A DNA stretch of 64,000 bases from Neisseria sp. MVDL19-042950 (GCF_030504625.1 NZ_JAUKWH010000008.1:49053-113052); one strand, 5' to 3'; numbered from the stretch's first letter, positions 1-8,662 are shown. Made by a program: numbers and translations. Notes: a model not told the origin generated them from the letters alone.

Positions 1-521
1 TTTAAAAACAACGGATCTATGCTTTCCAACACCAGCGGCCGGTAAATCACCGCCAGCACCAGAATGGTTGCGCTGGCAACTGCCGCCACCAACTGCAAAG
101 CGGGCAAATCCACCGCCAGCACCGAACCGAACAAGAGATGCAGCAAATCGATGCTGCTGCCGTTTTTACTGACCAACACCACGCCGATGGCAAGGCTGCT
201 CAAATAAAACGCCGCAAAGTTCGCATCTTCTTTCAAAGTGGTAAAACGGCTCACCAATCCGGCCAGCAGCGCCATCAGCATTCCTGCTGCAAACCCGCCC
301 ACGCTCATGGCGGGCAGGCTCAATCCGGCAAACATGTAGCCGATGGCGGCACCGGGCAGCACCGCATGGCTGAGGGCATCGCCTACCAAACTCATGCGGC
401 GCATTACCAGAAATACGCCCACGGGTGCTGCGCTCAGGGCGAGAAATACCACCGAGGCCAGCGCATAGCGCATGAAGTCGAATTCCGCAAACGGCCCGAC
501 GATTAATTCGTAAGCATTCAT
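1..521 (-). CDS. znuB: Zinc/manganese ABC transporter permease, partial (runs off the left edge)
   Basis: An open frame starts at 521 (MNAYELIVGPFAEFDFMRYA) and reads about 173 codons without a stop to the edge of the window, so the C-terminus is missing. The visible part has several hydrophobic segments and the family-typical stretch RRMSLVGDALSHAVLPGAAI, which marks the ABC-3 permease family (ZnuB/MntB/TroC). It would form the inner-membrane channel that takes up Zn2+ or Mn2+ from a periplasmic binding protein. It follows the ATPase gene in the same direction, about 87 bp apart, with a DUS hairpin between. The binding protein gene is expected beyond the left edge. Zinc rather than manganese is inferred only from the Zur-like promoter. 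Confidence 0.85.
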   Translation of the reverse strand, partial: MNAYELIVGPFAEFDFMRYALASVVFLALSAAPVGVFLVMRRMSLVGDALSHAVLPGAAIGYMFAGLSLPAMSVGGFAAGMLMALLAGLVSRFTTLKEDANFAAFYLSSLAIGVVLVSKNGSSIDLLHLLFGSVLAVDLPALQLVAAVASATILVLAVIYRPLVLESIDPLFL

Positions 522-534
522 TTCGTTCTGTCTG

Positions 535-590
535 AGGCCGTCTGAAAAAGTTCAAGCGGCCTTATTTATCTGTTTGTTTTCAGACGGCCT
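535..590. terminator. Inverted DUS pair between znuC and znuB
   Basis: AGGCCGTCTGAA at 535-546 faces its reverse complement at 579-590, with a 32-nt loop. Because both transporter genes lie on the minus strand, this hairpin sits inside the operon. It may attenuate transcription rather than end it. Confidence 0.5.
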
Positions 591-608
591 TTTATAATCC
601 GGCCGCCG

Positions 609-1334
609 CTATACCGCACACCATTCGCCGGTTTCATGCCGCTGCACCGCTGCGTTTGCCTTTTGCAAAAAGCGGTCGGTCAACACCGATTCGGTGGCTC
701 CGGCGGCAATTTTTTCGCGCGCAATCAGCAGGGTATTGGGAAAATACGCCCGCACCTGCTCGTAATCGTGCAATACGGCTATAACCGCCAGCCCTTCCTG
801 ATGGCAACGGCGCAGCACGTCCAAAAGCGCGTAGGTGGTTTTCGCGTCCACCGCGTTGAACGGTTCGTCCAACAAAAGAAACTTGGCATCCTGCACCAGC
901 ATGCGCGCGAACAATACCCGCTGGAACTGACCGTTGGACAAATGCGCAATCTGGCGTGAAGCAAAATCCGCCATTTCCACGCGCTGCAAAGCCTCTTGCA
1001 CCCGTTGCCGCTGGCGGGCATTCACACTCCCGAAAAAGCCGATTTCATACCACAAGCCCATTGCTGCCAGCTCGAACACCGTCATCGGCTGGCTGCGGTC
1101 GATATCGGACTGCTGCGGCAGGTAGGCGATGTCTTTCCGCTGCAAACCCTGAAGGCGCACGCTGCCGGTATCGGCTTTCAGCAAACCGAGCACGGCTTTG
1201 AGCAGGGTGGATTTTCCCGCCCCGTTCGGGCCGAACACCGCCCACATGCTGCCGTCGGCAAATTCCATGTCCAAATGGTGCACGGCGGGAAACCGCTGAT
1301 AGCTGACGGTAAGGTTTTCAACCACGATGCTCAT
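609..1334 (-). CDS. znuC: Zinc/manganese ABC transporter ATP-binding protein
   Basis: The 241-residue protein starts MSIVVENLTVSY at 1334; a longer upstream frame exists but this ATG overlaps the stop of the preceding small gene by four bases (ATGA), which favours translational coupling. It shows Walker A GPNGAGKST near residue 36, a Q-loop (YLPQQ), a signature motif in the variant form LSNGQFQRV instead of LSGGQ, Walker B LLLDEP and the H-loop histidine in VLHDY. These mark an ABC ATPase of the metal-uptake (ZnuC/MntB/TroB) group, which powers the permease encoded next at 1-521. Expression is likely controlled by the promoter and Zur-like site near 1507-1535. Confidence 0.88.
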   Translation of the reverse strand: MSIVVENLTVSYQRFPAVHHLDMEFADGSMWAVFGPNGAGKSTLLKAVLGLLKADTGSVRLQGLQRKDIAYLPQQSDIDRSQPMTVFELAAMGLWYEIGFFGSVNARQRQRVQEALQRVEMADFASRQIAHLSNGQFQRVLFARMLVQDAKFLLLDEPFNAVDAKTTYALLDVLRRCHQEGLAVIAVLHDYEQVRAYFPNTLLIAREKIAAGATESVLTDRFLQKANAAVQRHETGEWCAV

Positions 1335-1429
1335 GCTACGGCCCAAAAATAAACGCTCCACAGTAAGGCCAGCGCACATAGCGCCAGCAGCAAACGTTGG
1401 AGCAAACCGGTTAATAAAATCGAATTCAT
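1331..1429 (-). CDS. Small single-span membrane peptide leading the znu operon (32 aa)
   Basis: A 32-codon frame (starting MNSILLTGLLQRLLLALCAL) has an AAGAAG ribosome-binding site eight bases before its ATG. It consists almost entirely of one predicted transmembrane helix ending WSVYFWAVA. Its TGA overlaps the znuC ATG in an ATGA junction. I do not recognise a family. It could be a small accessory subunit of the transporter, or a leader peptide whose translation opens the znuC start. The ribosome-binding site, the hydrophobic composition and the overlap are seen directly; function is not known. Confidence 0.5.
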   Translation of the reverse strand: MNSILLTGLLQRLLLALCALALLWSVYFWAVA

Positions 1430-1446
1430 GGACACTTCTTAAAAGG

Positions 1447-1488
1447 TTTCAGACGGCCTGCGGATACATTGCTCTGGGCCGTCTGAAA
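1447..1488. repeat. Inverted DUS pair in the znu leader
   Basis: TTCAGACGGCCT (1448-1459) and GGGCCGTCTGAA (1476-1487) form a hairpin with a 16-nt loop between the promoter and the first small gene of the znu operon. It probably also serves as an uptake signal. Confidence 0.6.
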
Positions 1489-1506
1489 TCATCGCCAAAT
1501 GAACGG

Positions 1507-1535
1507 ATGATACTTTATAACAGTATGGTTGTAAA
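1507..1535 (-). promoter_or_regulatory. znu promoter with a Zur-like operator
   Basis: Reading the minus strand, TTTACA (1530-1535) and TATCAT (1507-1512) are separated by exactly 17 bp. The 15-bp sequence TGTTATAAAGTATCA (1508-1522) fills the spacer and the -10. Its left half matches the neisserial Zur-box half-site TGTTAT, and the right half is degenerate. This fits zinc-dependent repression, but the assignment is by eye. Confidence 0.45.
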
Positions 1536-1751
1536 ACAAAAAATTGACGAAAGCGTATTCTACACAATTTTCTGCCGCCCGTCTTCATGCCGTACAAATA
1601 TAATTTCAGCCGGTCCGACGCCGATGCTTTCGTAAAACGAAACCGAGCGACATCCGGCCATTTTTCCAATCTGTGCCGAAATACCACCCACAACCGAAAC
1701 CGCCGCCAAAAAATCGGTACAATACGTTTTTTCTTTTCACGGAAGCCCGTC

Positions 1752-2048
1752 ATGTCCGAACCGCTATTGAACGACAAGCTCAACCTTGAAACCGCCCGCA
1801 TCAACTGGCAGGAACTGCAACCCCACTTCGCCCGCGGAGCGGCAGTTTACGTCAGCCCCGATTTGGATTTGATCGACATCGCCCGCCGCATGGCCGACGA
1901 CGACAGCACAACTTTGAGCGCACTGATGCGGCAAGGCAAATTCGGCTTAGTTAGCGAGGCACAGGCACGGCAGTTTCTGGCCGACAACCAAGACATGTGG
2001 GCGGTGGTGGTCGCACCGTGGGTATTGGTGCAGCCTTGCGCCGGCTGA
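1752..2048 (+). CDS. DUF2288 family protein
   Basis: A 98-residue protein starting MSEPLLNDKLNLETARINWQ. The frame remains open further upstream, but this ATG begins the conserved sequence. It is small, acidic and soluble, with no signal peptide or membrane span. The central sequence LDLIDIARRMADDD and the W-rich end (MWAVVVAPWVLVQP) match what I remember of DUF2288, a family of unknown function in proteobacteria. It is followed by a DUS-type terminator and then mutY on the same strand. No role can be proposed from the sequence. Confidence 0.75.
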   Translation: MSEPLLNDKLNLETARINWQELQPHFARGAAVYVSPDLDLIDIARRMADDDSTTLSALMRQGKFGLVSEAQARQFLADNQDMWAVVVAPWVLVQPCAG

Positions 2049-2061
2049 CCTTCCCCGATTG

Positions 2062-2100
2062 GCGGGAGGCCGTCTGAAAACCGGTTCCGACGGCCTCCGC
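2062..2100 (+). terminator. DUS-based terminator after the DUF2288 gene
   Basis: GGAGGCCGTC and GACGGCCTCC form a GC-rich stem with a 14-nt loop just after the stop codon. The upstream arm is a full DUS and the downstream arm a partial one. Confidence 0.6.
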
Positions 2101-2158
2101 ACAATCACCGCCCCATTAACGATAAAATACGCTTTTTCAATTCAGACGGCCTCTTAAC

Positions 2159-3223
2159 ATGCCCTCCCTCCCCTCTTTCGCCGAACGCCTGATAAGCTGG
2201 CAGAAACGGCACGGCCGCCACCATCTGCCGTGGCAGGTGCGCGAAGCCTACAACGTATGGCTTTCCGAAATCATGTTGCAGCAAACCCAAGTGGCTACCG
2301 TGCTCGACTACTATCCCCGCTTCGTCGCCCGCTTTCCCACCGTGGAACAGCTTGCCGCCGCCCCGCAAGACGACGTATTGAGCCTGTGGGCCGGCTTGGG
2401 CTATTACAGCCGCGCCCGCAACCTGCACAAAGCCGCGCAGCAGGTGGTAAACGATTTCGGCGGCATCTTCCCGCAACAGCGCGGCGAATTGGAAAAACTC
2501 TGCGGCGTGGGTAGAAGCACGGCGGCGGCCATCGCCGCGTTTGCCTTCCACCGGCGCGAAACCATACTCGACGGCAACGTAAAACGCGTGCTCTGCCGCG
2601 TGTTTGCCCGCGACGGCAATCCGGCCGACAAAAAATTTGAAAACGAACTCTGGACGCTGGCCGAAAGCCTACTGCCCGAAAAAAACAGCGACATGCCCGC
2701 CTATACGCAAGGCTTGATGGACTTAGGCGCAACCGTATGCAAACGCACCAAACCGCTGTGCGGACAGTGCCCGATGGCGGACATCTGTGCGGCCAAAGCG
2801 CAAAACCGCATTGCCGAACTGCCGCGCAAAAAAACCGCCGCCGAAGTGCAAACCTTGCCGCTCTACTGGCTGGTGCTGCGCGATAAAAACGGCGCGTTAT
2901 GGCTGGAAAAACGTCCGCAAAAAGGCATCTGGGGCGGCCTGTATTGCGTGCCGTGTTTTGAAACCCTCGACGCACTGCACAACTATGCCGCCCGCTTTAG
3001 CGATGTTTCAGACGGCCTCGAAGAACAAGCCCCGCTTACCCACCGCCTCACCCACCGCCTGCTACTGATTACGCCTTTTTGCGCCGCGATTCCGCAAGTC
3101 AGGCCGTCTGAAAACCTTTCGGACGGCCTGTGGGTGGCCAAACAGGATTTAGCCGCCTACGGCCTGCCCAAACCTTTGCACGGCTGGCTGAATAAAACGC
3201 AAAAGGATTTGTTCGGCGGTTGA
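2159..3223 (+). CDS. mutY: A/G-specific adenine glycosylase MutY
   Basis: The 354-residue protein has the MutY layout. A catalytic glutamate lies in SEIMLQQTQV (about residue 40), and a helix-hairpin-helix LCGVGRSTAAAIAAFAF lies near 115. The catalytic aspartate is in ILDGNVKRVLCR, and the four-cysteine iron-sulfur loop is CKRTKPLCGQCPMADIC. A NUDIX-like C-terminal domain recognises 8-oxoguanine (LEKRPQKGIWGGLYCVP). It removes adenine mispaired with 8-oxoG and so prevents G:C to T:A mutations. The length is typical. Two DUS copies lie inside the reading frame near the C-terminus and encode FSDGL-like residues, a pattern common in Neisseria genes. Confidence 0.95.
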   Translation: MPSLPSFAERLISWQKRHGRHHLPWQVREAYNVWLSEIMLQQTQVATVLDYYPRFVARFPTVEQLAAAPQDDVLSLWAGLGYYSRARNLHKAAQQVVNDFGGIFPQQRGELEKLCGVGRSTAAAIAAFAFHRRETILDGNVKRVLCRVFARDGNPADKKFENELWTLAESLLPEKNSDMPAYTQGLMDLGATVCKRTKPLCGQCPMADICAAKAQNRIAELPRKKTAAEVQTLPLYWLVLRDKNGALWLEKRPQKGIWGGLYCVPCFETLDALHNYAARFSDVSDGLEEQAPLTHRLTHRLLLITPFCAAIPQVRPSENLSDGLWVAKQDLAAYGLPKPLHGWLNKTQKDLFGG

Positions 3224-3240
3224 ACATATCGGATGAAAAT

Positions 3241-3371
3241 ACGGCCGGTACGTTTATTCTTGATACAAAGCGGCAAAGCGATGTGAAACCGATTCCGTCG
3301 CCGCATCGGCGCTTTACAAAAGCGTTCTCTTTCAACCAAACCACGGTAGGTCGTCGTAAAAATTAAGTTTG
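3241..3371. repeat. Decayed Correia-like element
   Basis: The stretch contains GAAACCGATTCCGTCGCCGC, then GCGTTCTCTTTCAACC, then a GTAGTAAAAATTAAG-like end. The order matches the inner part of long Correia repeat elements as I remember them. The terminal TATAG inverted repeats are no longer recognisable. No gene is present in this interval. Confidence 0.4.
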
Positions 3372-3416
3372 CCCGCCGTAACCCGTTCCGCTTCCATGCC
3401 GCCTTAGAAAACAACC

Positions 3417-3448
3417 GAGGCCGTCTGAAAACTTTTTCAGACGGCCTG
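3417..3448. terminator. DUS-pair terminator between mutY and putA
   Basis: AGGCCGTCTGAAAA at 3418 faces TTTTCAGACGGCCT ending at 3447 with a very short loop. It lies between two convergent genes and probably stops both transcripts. Confidence 0.7.
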
Positions 3449-3590
3449 AGACCTTATGCAAAACCCTCAGATGTGGATGCAGTTCAAGGCGTAGCAGCGC
3501 AGCGAGTGCAGACATATCACACGATAGGCAAACGAGCGAGCAGCGCACAACGCAGAAATGCGCCGCAAATGGGGGTTTTGCAAAGGTCTC
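3448..3590. mobile_element. Miniature element with GAGACCTT terminal inverted repeats
   Basis: The 143-bp segment begins GAGACCTTATGCAAAACCC and ends with the inverse of GAGACCTTTGCAAAACCCC, so the ends match apart from a one-base gap and one substitution. It has no coding capacity. The ends resemble, from memory, the termini of neisserial IS5-group insertion sequences, suggesting a non-autonomous derivative. GGCCT borders both sides, though the left copy is also part of a DUS, so a target duplication is uncertain. Confidence 0.5.
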
Positions 3591-3625
3591 GGCCTCGTTA
3601 TGATTTAAGACGGCATCAAACCCGA

Positions 3626-6600
3626 TCAGCTTTCTGCCATCGCCATCAAGCTTGCGTTTCCGCCCGCCGCAGTGGTGTTCACGCTGCGGCTGATTTCTTC
3701 GAACACCTGCAAAATGTCCAAGCCGTCGGCGGCATCGAGTATTTTGATGATTGCGCCGTCTTGCAGGGCGGTTTGCTGTTTGAGTTCGGCGGGAAGCGGC
3801 TCCAGCGAGGCCAGATGGCTGATGCCTTCGGGCACGTTGCGGCTGCTCACTTCAATCAGGCCGTCTGAATGTTCGCGCCAGATGGCCAGCGGGTGTTCTC
3901 GGGTAACGACTGCCGCCGAACCTGCCGCCGCCAGTTGAATCAGCGCGGCGAAGGCGTTTTCCAAGCTGCCGCCGTAAAGCCATACTTTTTCGGGTGCGCG
4001 CCACATGGCGGTGTTGCGCTCGCCCGTCGGCCCCGGCAGCTGGGTTTCGGCTTGGCGCAGGGTGTGTACGCGCGTTTCGCCCATCACTCTGCCCAAGCGC
4101 ACTTTTTGTTCGTGGTCGAAGCCCATTTGCTGCATCAGTTTTTCCAATGCCGCCAACGCGGTTTCGTCGGCTTTGCCGTTGCGGGTGAGCGCGGGTATCT
4201 GCCATTTGCCGCGGCTGAGTTTTTGCAGGTAAAACGCGCCGCCTGCTTTGGGGCCGGTGCCCGACAAGCCGTGTCCGCCGAAAGGCTGTACGCCGACGAC
4301 GGCACCGACGATATTGCGGTTCACATACACGTTACCCGCTTCGATGCGGCTGCAAATGTGCTCGATGGTGCCGTCGATGCGGCTGTGGATGCCGTGGGTG
4401 AGCGCGTAGCCTTTGCCGTTGATTTGCCGAATCAAACCGTCGAGTTCGTGCACGCGGTAACGCACCACATGCAGCACGGGGCCGAACACTTCGCGCTGCA
4501 AGTCGTTCAAATCGTTCAGTTCGAACAATATCGGCGCAACGAATGTGGCGTTGCCGCCGTTTTGGCGAAACTCGCTCAGCTCGTTTTCAGACGGCCTGAT
4601 TTCGTGATACGACTTCGCTACGCCTTTCATTTTGTTGATGTGTGCCAGTAGGTTTTGCTGCGCTTCGGCATCAATCACGGGGCCGATGTCGGTGGCAAGG
4701 CGTATCGGATTGCCGACGTTCAGCTCACTCATCGCGCCTTTAATCATCCGAATCATGTGGTCGGCCACTTCTTCCTGCACGCACAAAATACGCAGGGCGG
4801 AACAACGCTGGCCGGCGCTGTCGAACGCGGAAGCCAGCACGTCCGTGCACACCTGCTCGGCCAGCGCGGTGCTGTCGACAATCATCGCGTTCATGCCACC
4901 GGTTTCGGCAATCAGCACGGGGTTGTCGGCACGGCGGCTCAGGGCTTGGTTAATCAGTTTGGCCACTTCGGTAGAGCCGGTGAAAATCACGCCGTTGATA
5001 CGTTCGTCTTGCGTCAACGCCGCGCCCGCTTCGCCCGCCCCCAACACCAATTGCAGCGCATCTTTCGGCACGCCCGCTTCATGCAGCAGGCGCACGGCGT
5101 AATGGGCAATCAGGCAGGTTTGCTCGGCGGGCTTGGCAATCACGGCATTGCCGACGGCCAGCGCGGCCACGACTTCACCGACAAAAATCGCCAGCGGGAA
5201 ATTCCACGGGCTGATAGCGACAATGGTGCCGACCGGTGCGCGTTCGGCGCAGGTGGTTTCGGCTTCGTCGGCATAATAGCGGCAGAAATCGACCGCTTCG
5301 CGCACTTCGGCAATGGCGTTGTTCAGCGTTTTACCCGCCTCGCGCACAGCCAGCATCATCAGCACTGGCATGTGCGCTTCGAGCAGGTCGGCAAAACGGC
5401 GCAGGCATTCTGCCCTTTCAGACGGCCTTTTGCCCGCCCATGCCCCTTCCGCAGCTTTGGCGGCGGCCACCACATCGCTGACGGAGGCCGTCTGAATAAA
5501 GGCGGCGGTGCCGACAATATCGCTGTGGTCGGCGGGATTGCGCACGGGCTGCGGTTCGCCGCTTGGTACGGCCACGGCGGTGATGGAGGCCGTCTGAAAA
5601 TCTTGCTCTGCGGCGGTGTTCATCTCGTTTTGCAGTTGTTGCAGCACAAATTCATTGCTCAAATCCACGCCTTGCGAATTCAGACGGCCTGCCCCGTAAA
5701 GGTGGCGCGGCAACGGCAGCGCGGCGTGCATTTTGCCTTGTGTTTGTGCGGCGGCATCGAGCGGGCATTTGACTAAATCGTCAATGCTCACTTTTTCATC
5801 AACGATTTGGTTCACAAACGACGAATTGGCACCATTTTCCAGCAGGCGGCGCACCAGATAAGCCAGCAGCGTTTCATGCGTGCCCACCGGCGCGTAAATG
5901 CGGCAGCGGCGGCCCAAGTTGTTGGCGCCGACCACTTGGTCGTACAGCGTTTCGCCCATACCGTGCAGGCATTGGAATTCAAAATCTTTGCCCTGCCCCA
6001 TTTGGTAAACCGCCGACAAGGTGTAAGCGTTGTGGGTGGCAAACTGCGGGAACACGGCATCTTGTGCGGCCAGCAGTTTGCGGGCGCAGGCGAGGTAAGA
6101 TACGTCGGTGTGGACTTTGCGGGTGTAAACGGGATAGCCGTCCAAGCCGTCCACCTGCGCCCATTTGATTTCGCTGTCCCAATATGCGCCTTTCACCAAA
6201 CGGATCATCAGTTTTTGCTTGTGGCGGCGGGCGAGGTCGATTAAATAATCAATCACAAACGGGCAGCGTTTCTGATAGGCCTGCACCACAAAACCGATGC
6301 CGTTGAAGCCGGCCAAATCGGCATCGCCGACCAATGCTTCCATCAGGTCGAGCGACAGTTCCAAACGGTTGGCTTCTTCGGCATCGATGTTCAGGCCGAT
6401 ATTGTATTGTTTCGCCAGCACAAACAGCTCTTTCAAACGCGGCAGCAGTTCGCTCATCACGCGTTCGTGCTGCGCGCGCGCATAACGCGGGTGGATGGCG
6501 GAAAGTTTCACCGAAATGCCGTTGCCTTCATACACGCCCGCACCCGACGCATCTTTGCCGATGGCGTGGATGGCGTTTACATAATCCTGATAATAGCGGT

Positions 6601-7243
6601 CGGCATCGGCCTGCGTCATCGCCGCTTCGCCGAGCATGTCGAACGAAAAACGGTAGCCCGATTTTTCGCGCTCTTTGCCGTTTTTCAATGCCTCTTCAAT
6701 GGTTTGGCCGGTAACAAACTGCTTGCCCAACAAACGCATGGCGTAATCCACGCCCTTGCGTATCATCGGTTCGCCGCCTTTGCCGATGATGCGGGTTAAG
6801 GCCATGCCCAAAGTTTTATCGTCGTTGGCCGCGGTGAGCTTGCCGGTAATCAGCAGCCCCCATGCGGCGGCGTTCACAAACAGCGACGGGCTGTTGTTCA
6901 GATGGCTTTTCCAATTGCCGCCCGAAAGTTTGTCTTGAATCAGCTTGTTGCGGGTGGCATTGTCGGGAATCCTCAGCAGGGCTTCGGCCAAACACATCAG
7001 CGCCACACCTTCTTCGCTCGACAGTGAAAACTCGTGCATCAACGCATCCACGCCGCTGGCTTTGGTGCGGTCGGCCCGCACTTGCGCCACCAAACGGCGC
7101 GCCAGTTTCGCCGCTTCTTCTTTTTCCTCTGCACTCATTTCGGCGCGTTGCAGCATATCGGCCACCGCTTCGGCCTCGTCGCGGCGGTAGGCGGCGGTAA
7201 CGGCATCACGCAAAGCGGATTGGGGTTGGGCAAAGTCAAACAT
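3626..7243 (-). CDS. putA: Bifunctional proline dehydrogenase / P5C dehydrogenase PutA
   Basis: The 1205-residue protein oxidises proline to glutamate in two steps. The first half is the FAD-dependent proline dehydrogenase barrel, with RLVKGAYWDSEIK and the EFQCLHGMGE region. The second half is the NAD-dependent aldehyde dehydrogenase, with SPWNFPLAIF near residue 680, FTGSTEVA, AETGGMNAM and the catalytic cysteine in SAGQRCSALR near residue 813. A C-terminal module of about 200 residues follows. The N-terminal ribbon-helix-helix DNA-binding domain of enterobacterial PutA is absent, so this is the enzyme-only form. It acts at the inner face of the membrane and feeds electrons to quinone. It is a single gene, convergent with mutY. 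Confidence 0.96.
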   Translation of the reverse strand: MFDFAQPQSALRDAVTAAYRRDEAEAVADMLQRAEMSAEEKEEAAKLARRLVAQVRADRTKASGVDALMHEFSLSSEEGVALMCLAEALLRIPDNATRNKLIQDKLSGGNWKSHLNNSPSLFVNAAAWGLLITGKLTAANDDKTLGMALTRIIGKGGEPMIRKGVDYAMRLLGKQFVTGQTIEEALKNGKEREKSGYRFSFDMLGEAAMTQADADRYYQDYVNAIHAIGKDASGAGVYEGNGISVKLSAIHPRYARAQHERVMSELLPRLKELFVLAKQYNIGLNIDAEEANRLELSLDLMEALVGDADLAGFNGIGFVVQAYQKRCPFVIDYLIDLARRHKQKLMIRLVKGAYWDSEIKWAQVDGLDGYPVYTRKVHTDVSYLACARKLLAAQDAVFPQFATHNAYTLSAVYQMGQGKDFEFQCLHGMGETLYDQVVGANNLGRRCRIYAPVGTHETLLAYLVRRLLENGANSSFVNQIVDEKVSIDDLVKCPLDAAAQTQGKMHAALPLPRHLYGAGRLNSQGVDLSNEFVLQQLQNEMNTAAEQDFQTASITAVAVPSGEPQPVRNPADHSDIVGTAAFIQTASVSDVVAAAKAAEGAWAGKRPSERAECLRRFADLLEAHMPVLMMLAVREAGKTLNNAIAEVREAVDFCRYYADEAETTCAERAPVGTIVAISPWNFPLAIFVGEVVAALAVGNAVIAKPAEQTCLIAHYAVRLLHEAGVPKDALQLVLGAGEAGAALTQDERINGVIFTGSTEVAKLINQALSRRADNPVLIAETGGMNAMIVDSTALAEQVCTDVLASAFDSAGQRCSALRILCVQEEVADHMIRMIKGAMSELNVGNPIRLATDIGPVIDAEAQQNLLAHINKMKGVAKSYHEIRPSENELSEFRQNGGNATFVAPILFELNDLNDLQREVFGPVLHVVRYRVHELDGLIRQINGKGYALTHGIHSRIDGTIEHICSRIEAGNVYVNRNIVGAVVGVQPFGGHGLSGTGPKAGGAFYLQKLSRGKWQIPALTRNGKADETALAALEKLMQQMGFDHEQKVRLGRVMGETRVHTLRQAETQLPGPTGERNTAMWRAPEKVWLYGGSLENAFAALIQLAAAGSAAVVTREHPLAIWREHSDGLIEVSSRNVPEGISHLASLEPLPAELKQQTALQDGAIIKILDAADGLDILQVFEEISRSVNTTAAGGNASLMAMAES

Positions 7244-7924
7244 GATATTTCTCCGAAACAGAATTATTTTGATAGCACAGCGGATTGTAGCGCAGGCCGT
7301 CTGAAAACTTCATCAAAATATCAAGGCGGGCAACAAAACCGCACTGATGCCGCAAGATAGGCATTTATATAGATAAGCAGACAGGCAGCCGGCAAACCAC
7401 TTCTATTTCCAGATTACAGACATCGCAACCTTTGCAGCCGCCGGCCATGAGCGGCTTCACAGCATATGCAAATGCGCGGCCGACGGTGTTTTTGGGCAAG
7501 CCTTATACTGTTTATTCTGAAAGTACCGTTTATCCATACCCTCCCGTCGCCATGTAGCGTTACTTTTTTTTACAAAAACGGTGCACCACTTTATAAAAAT
7601 ATCTGCTCCACATCTGACTTTTTCGTATAAAAACAACACATCGAAACCGGAACACCGTCTTGCAATACCATATGAATATTTATATTTATTTATTAAAAAT
7701 CAAATGATTAAATATATAAATAGAATAATTGGAAATATTTAATAAGATATATTTATCGCTAAATAGACATTAACAAAGATAATTGTTTACACGTTTTAAA
7801 ATAATTATTGGAACAACACCATTTATCTTGATAATATGCCGCTCATCAAAAGAAAAAACGTTTGTCCGGCTTTCACGCCGCCCAGCAAACGGAAAGCAAG
7901 TTTAACCACGCAGGGGCAGACATC
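7244..7924. other. Intergenic region between putA and the PncA-like gene
   Basis: The first 100 bp hold the putA leader and one DUS. The stretch 7660-7815 is strongly AT-rich and supplies the promoter of the rightward gene. A 60-codon frame on the minus strand at 7457-7639 has no convincing ribosome-binding site or family, so I do not call it. No RNA gene is evident. Confidence 0.6.
7808..7835 (+). promoter_or_regulatory. Possible promoter of the PncA-like gene
   Basis: TTGGAA (7808-7813) and GATAAT (7830-7835) are 16 bp apart downstream of an AT-rich tract, about 90 bp before the start codon. The match to the sigma-70 consensus is moderate. Confidence 0.35.
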
Positions 7925-8611
7925 ATGACTATTATCGCCATCGACCTTCAGCCGCAATGCAGATTTTCCTGCTTTGCCGCCAATGATCAGCAGTGTGTCC
8001 ACCAACCGGAGCAAATTGTGCCCGAGCTGAATAATCAGGCGAGATTGGCGCACAAACGTGTTCTGATCGAAAACGTCTCCGCCCCCAAAGAAACCTTGTG
8101 TGCCAGCCATTGCACCAACGAATACGGCATCACCATTCCACAAAACCATTTTGTGTTTGTGCGCGAAAACTATTTGTCTATTCAGACATCGCAAAATGAA
8201 AACTGCCACGGTGCGCATTTATTGCGCGGCCTGCCGTGCCCTGCCGATTACGACCATGCCATCGAGGTGGAAGGCGAAGTAACCGACAGCGCATGTTTTC
8301 ACGATAAAAAAGAATATTGCAGCACCGGCTTGGTTGAATGGCTGCATGCCCAAGAAGCCGAAACCATCATCATCGGCGGCTTGGCAACCGAACATTCTGT
8401 TCTGCAAACCGCCGCACACCTCAGTTGGTACAATGATAACTGGCACGTTATCGTTAACCTTTCCGCCTGCCGCGGCTACACCCCCGAGAGTGCGATTAAA
8501 GCCGTTTACACCATGCGCCAAGCCGGTGTAACCGTTGTAAGCAGTACCGAAGAGTTGCAGGCAGCCATCGAAAACGGCCCTGCCACCCGCGTAATGCGCA
8601 AAGTTTCATGA
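7925..8611 (+). CDS. PncA-like isochorismatase-fold protein with Ser in place of the catalytic Cys
   Basis: The 228-residue protein starts MTIIAIDLQPQ; the frame is open upstream but this ATG gives the normal N-terminus. Asp7 matches the first residue of the cysteine-hydrolase triad. The C-terminal half aligns with nicotinamidase (FHDKKEY, IIGGLATEHSVLQTAAHL, NLSACRG, AGVTVVSSTEEL). In nicotinamidases the middle motif reads GLATDYCV. Here it reads GLATEHSV, so the nucleophile position (residue 158) is serine. The DWHP metal-binding motif is also not visible. It may be a noncatalytic relative or have another chemistry. It is a single gene ending in a DUS terminator. Confidence 0.7.
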   Translation: MTIIAIDLQPQCRFSCFAANDQQCVHQPEQIVPELNNQARLAHKRVLIENVSAPKETLCASHCTNEYGITIPQNHFVFVRENYLSIQTSQNENCHGAHLLRGLPCPADYDHAIEVEGEVTDSACFHDKKEYCSTGLVEWLHAQEAETIIIGGLATEHSVLQTAAHLSWYNDNWHVIVNLSACRGYTPESAIKAVYTMRQAGVTVVSSTEELQAAIENGPATRVMRKVS

Positions 8612-8662
8612 TTGTTTTAAACTTCAGAATCTCTTAGCAGACACTCCCATCTGTAAGAGCAC

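Noticed and set aside
4655..5776. A 373-codon open frame on the plus strand inside putA
   Set aside because: PutA motifs on the other strand are unambiguous, and the antisense product is His/Gly/Arg-rich with no family resemblance.
7457..7639. A 60-codon minus-strand frame in the putA upstream gap
   Set aside because: No ribosome-binding site, no family resemblance, and a mixed composition unlike local genes.
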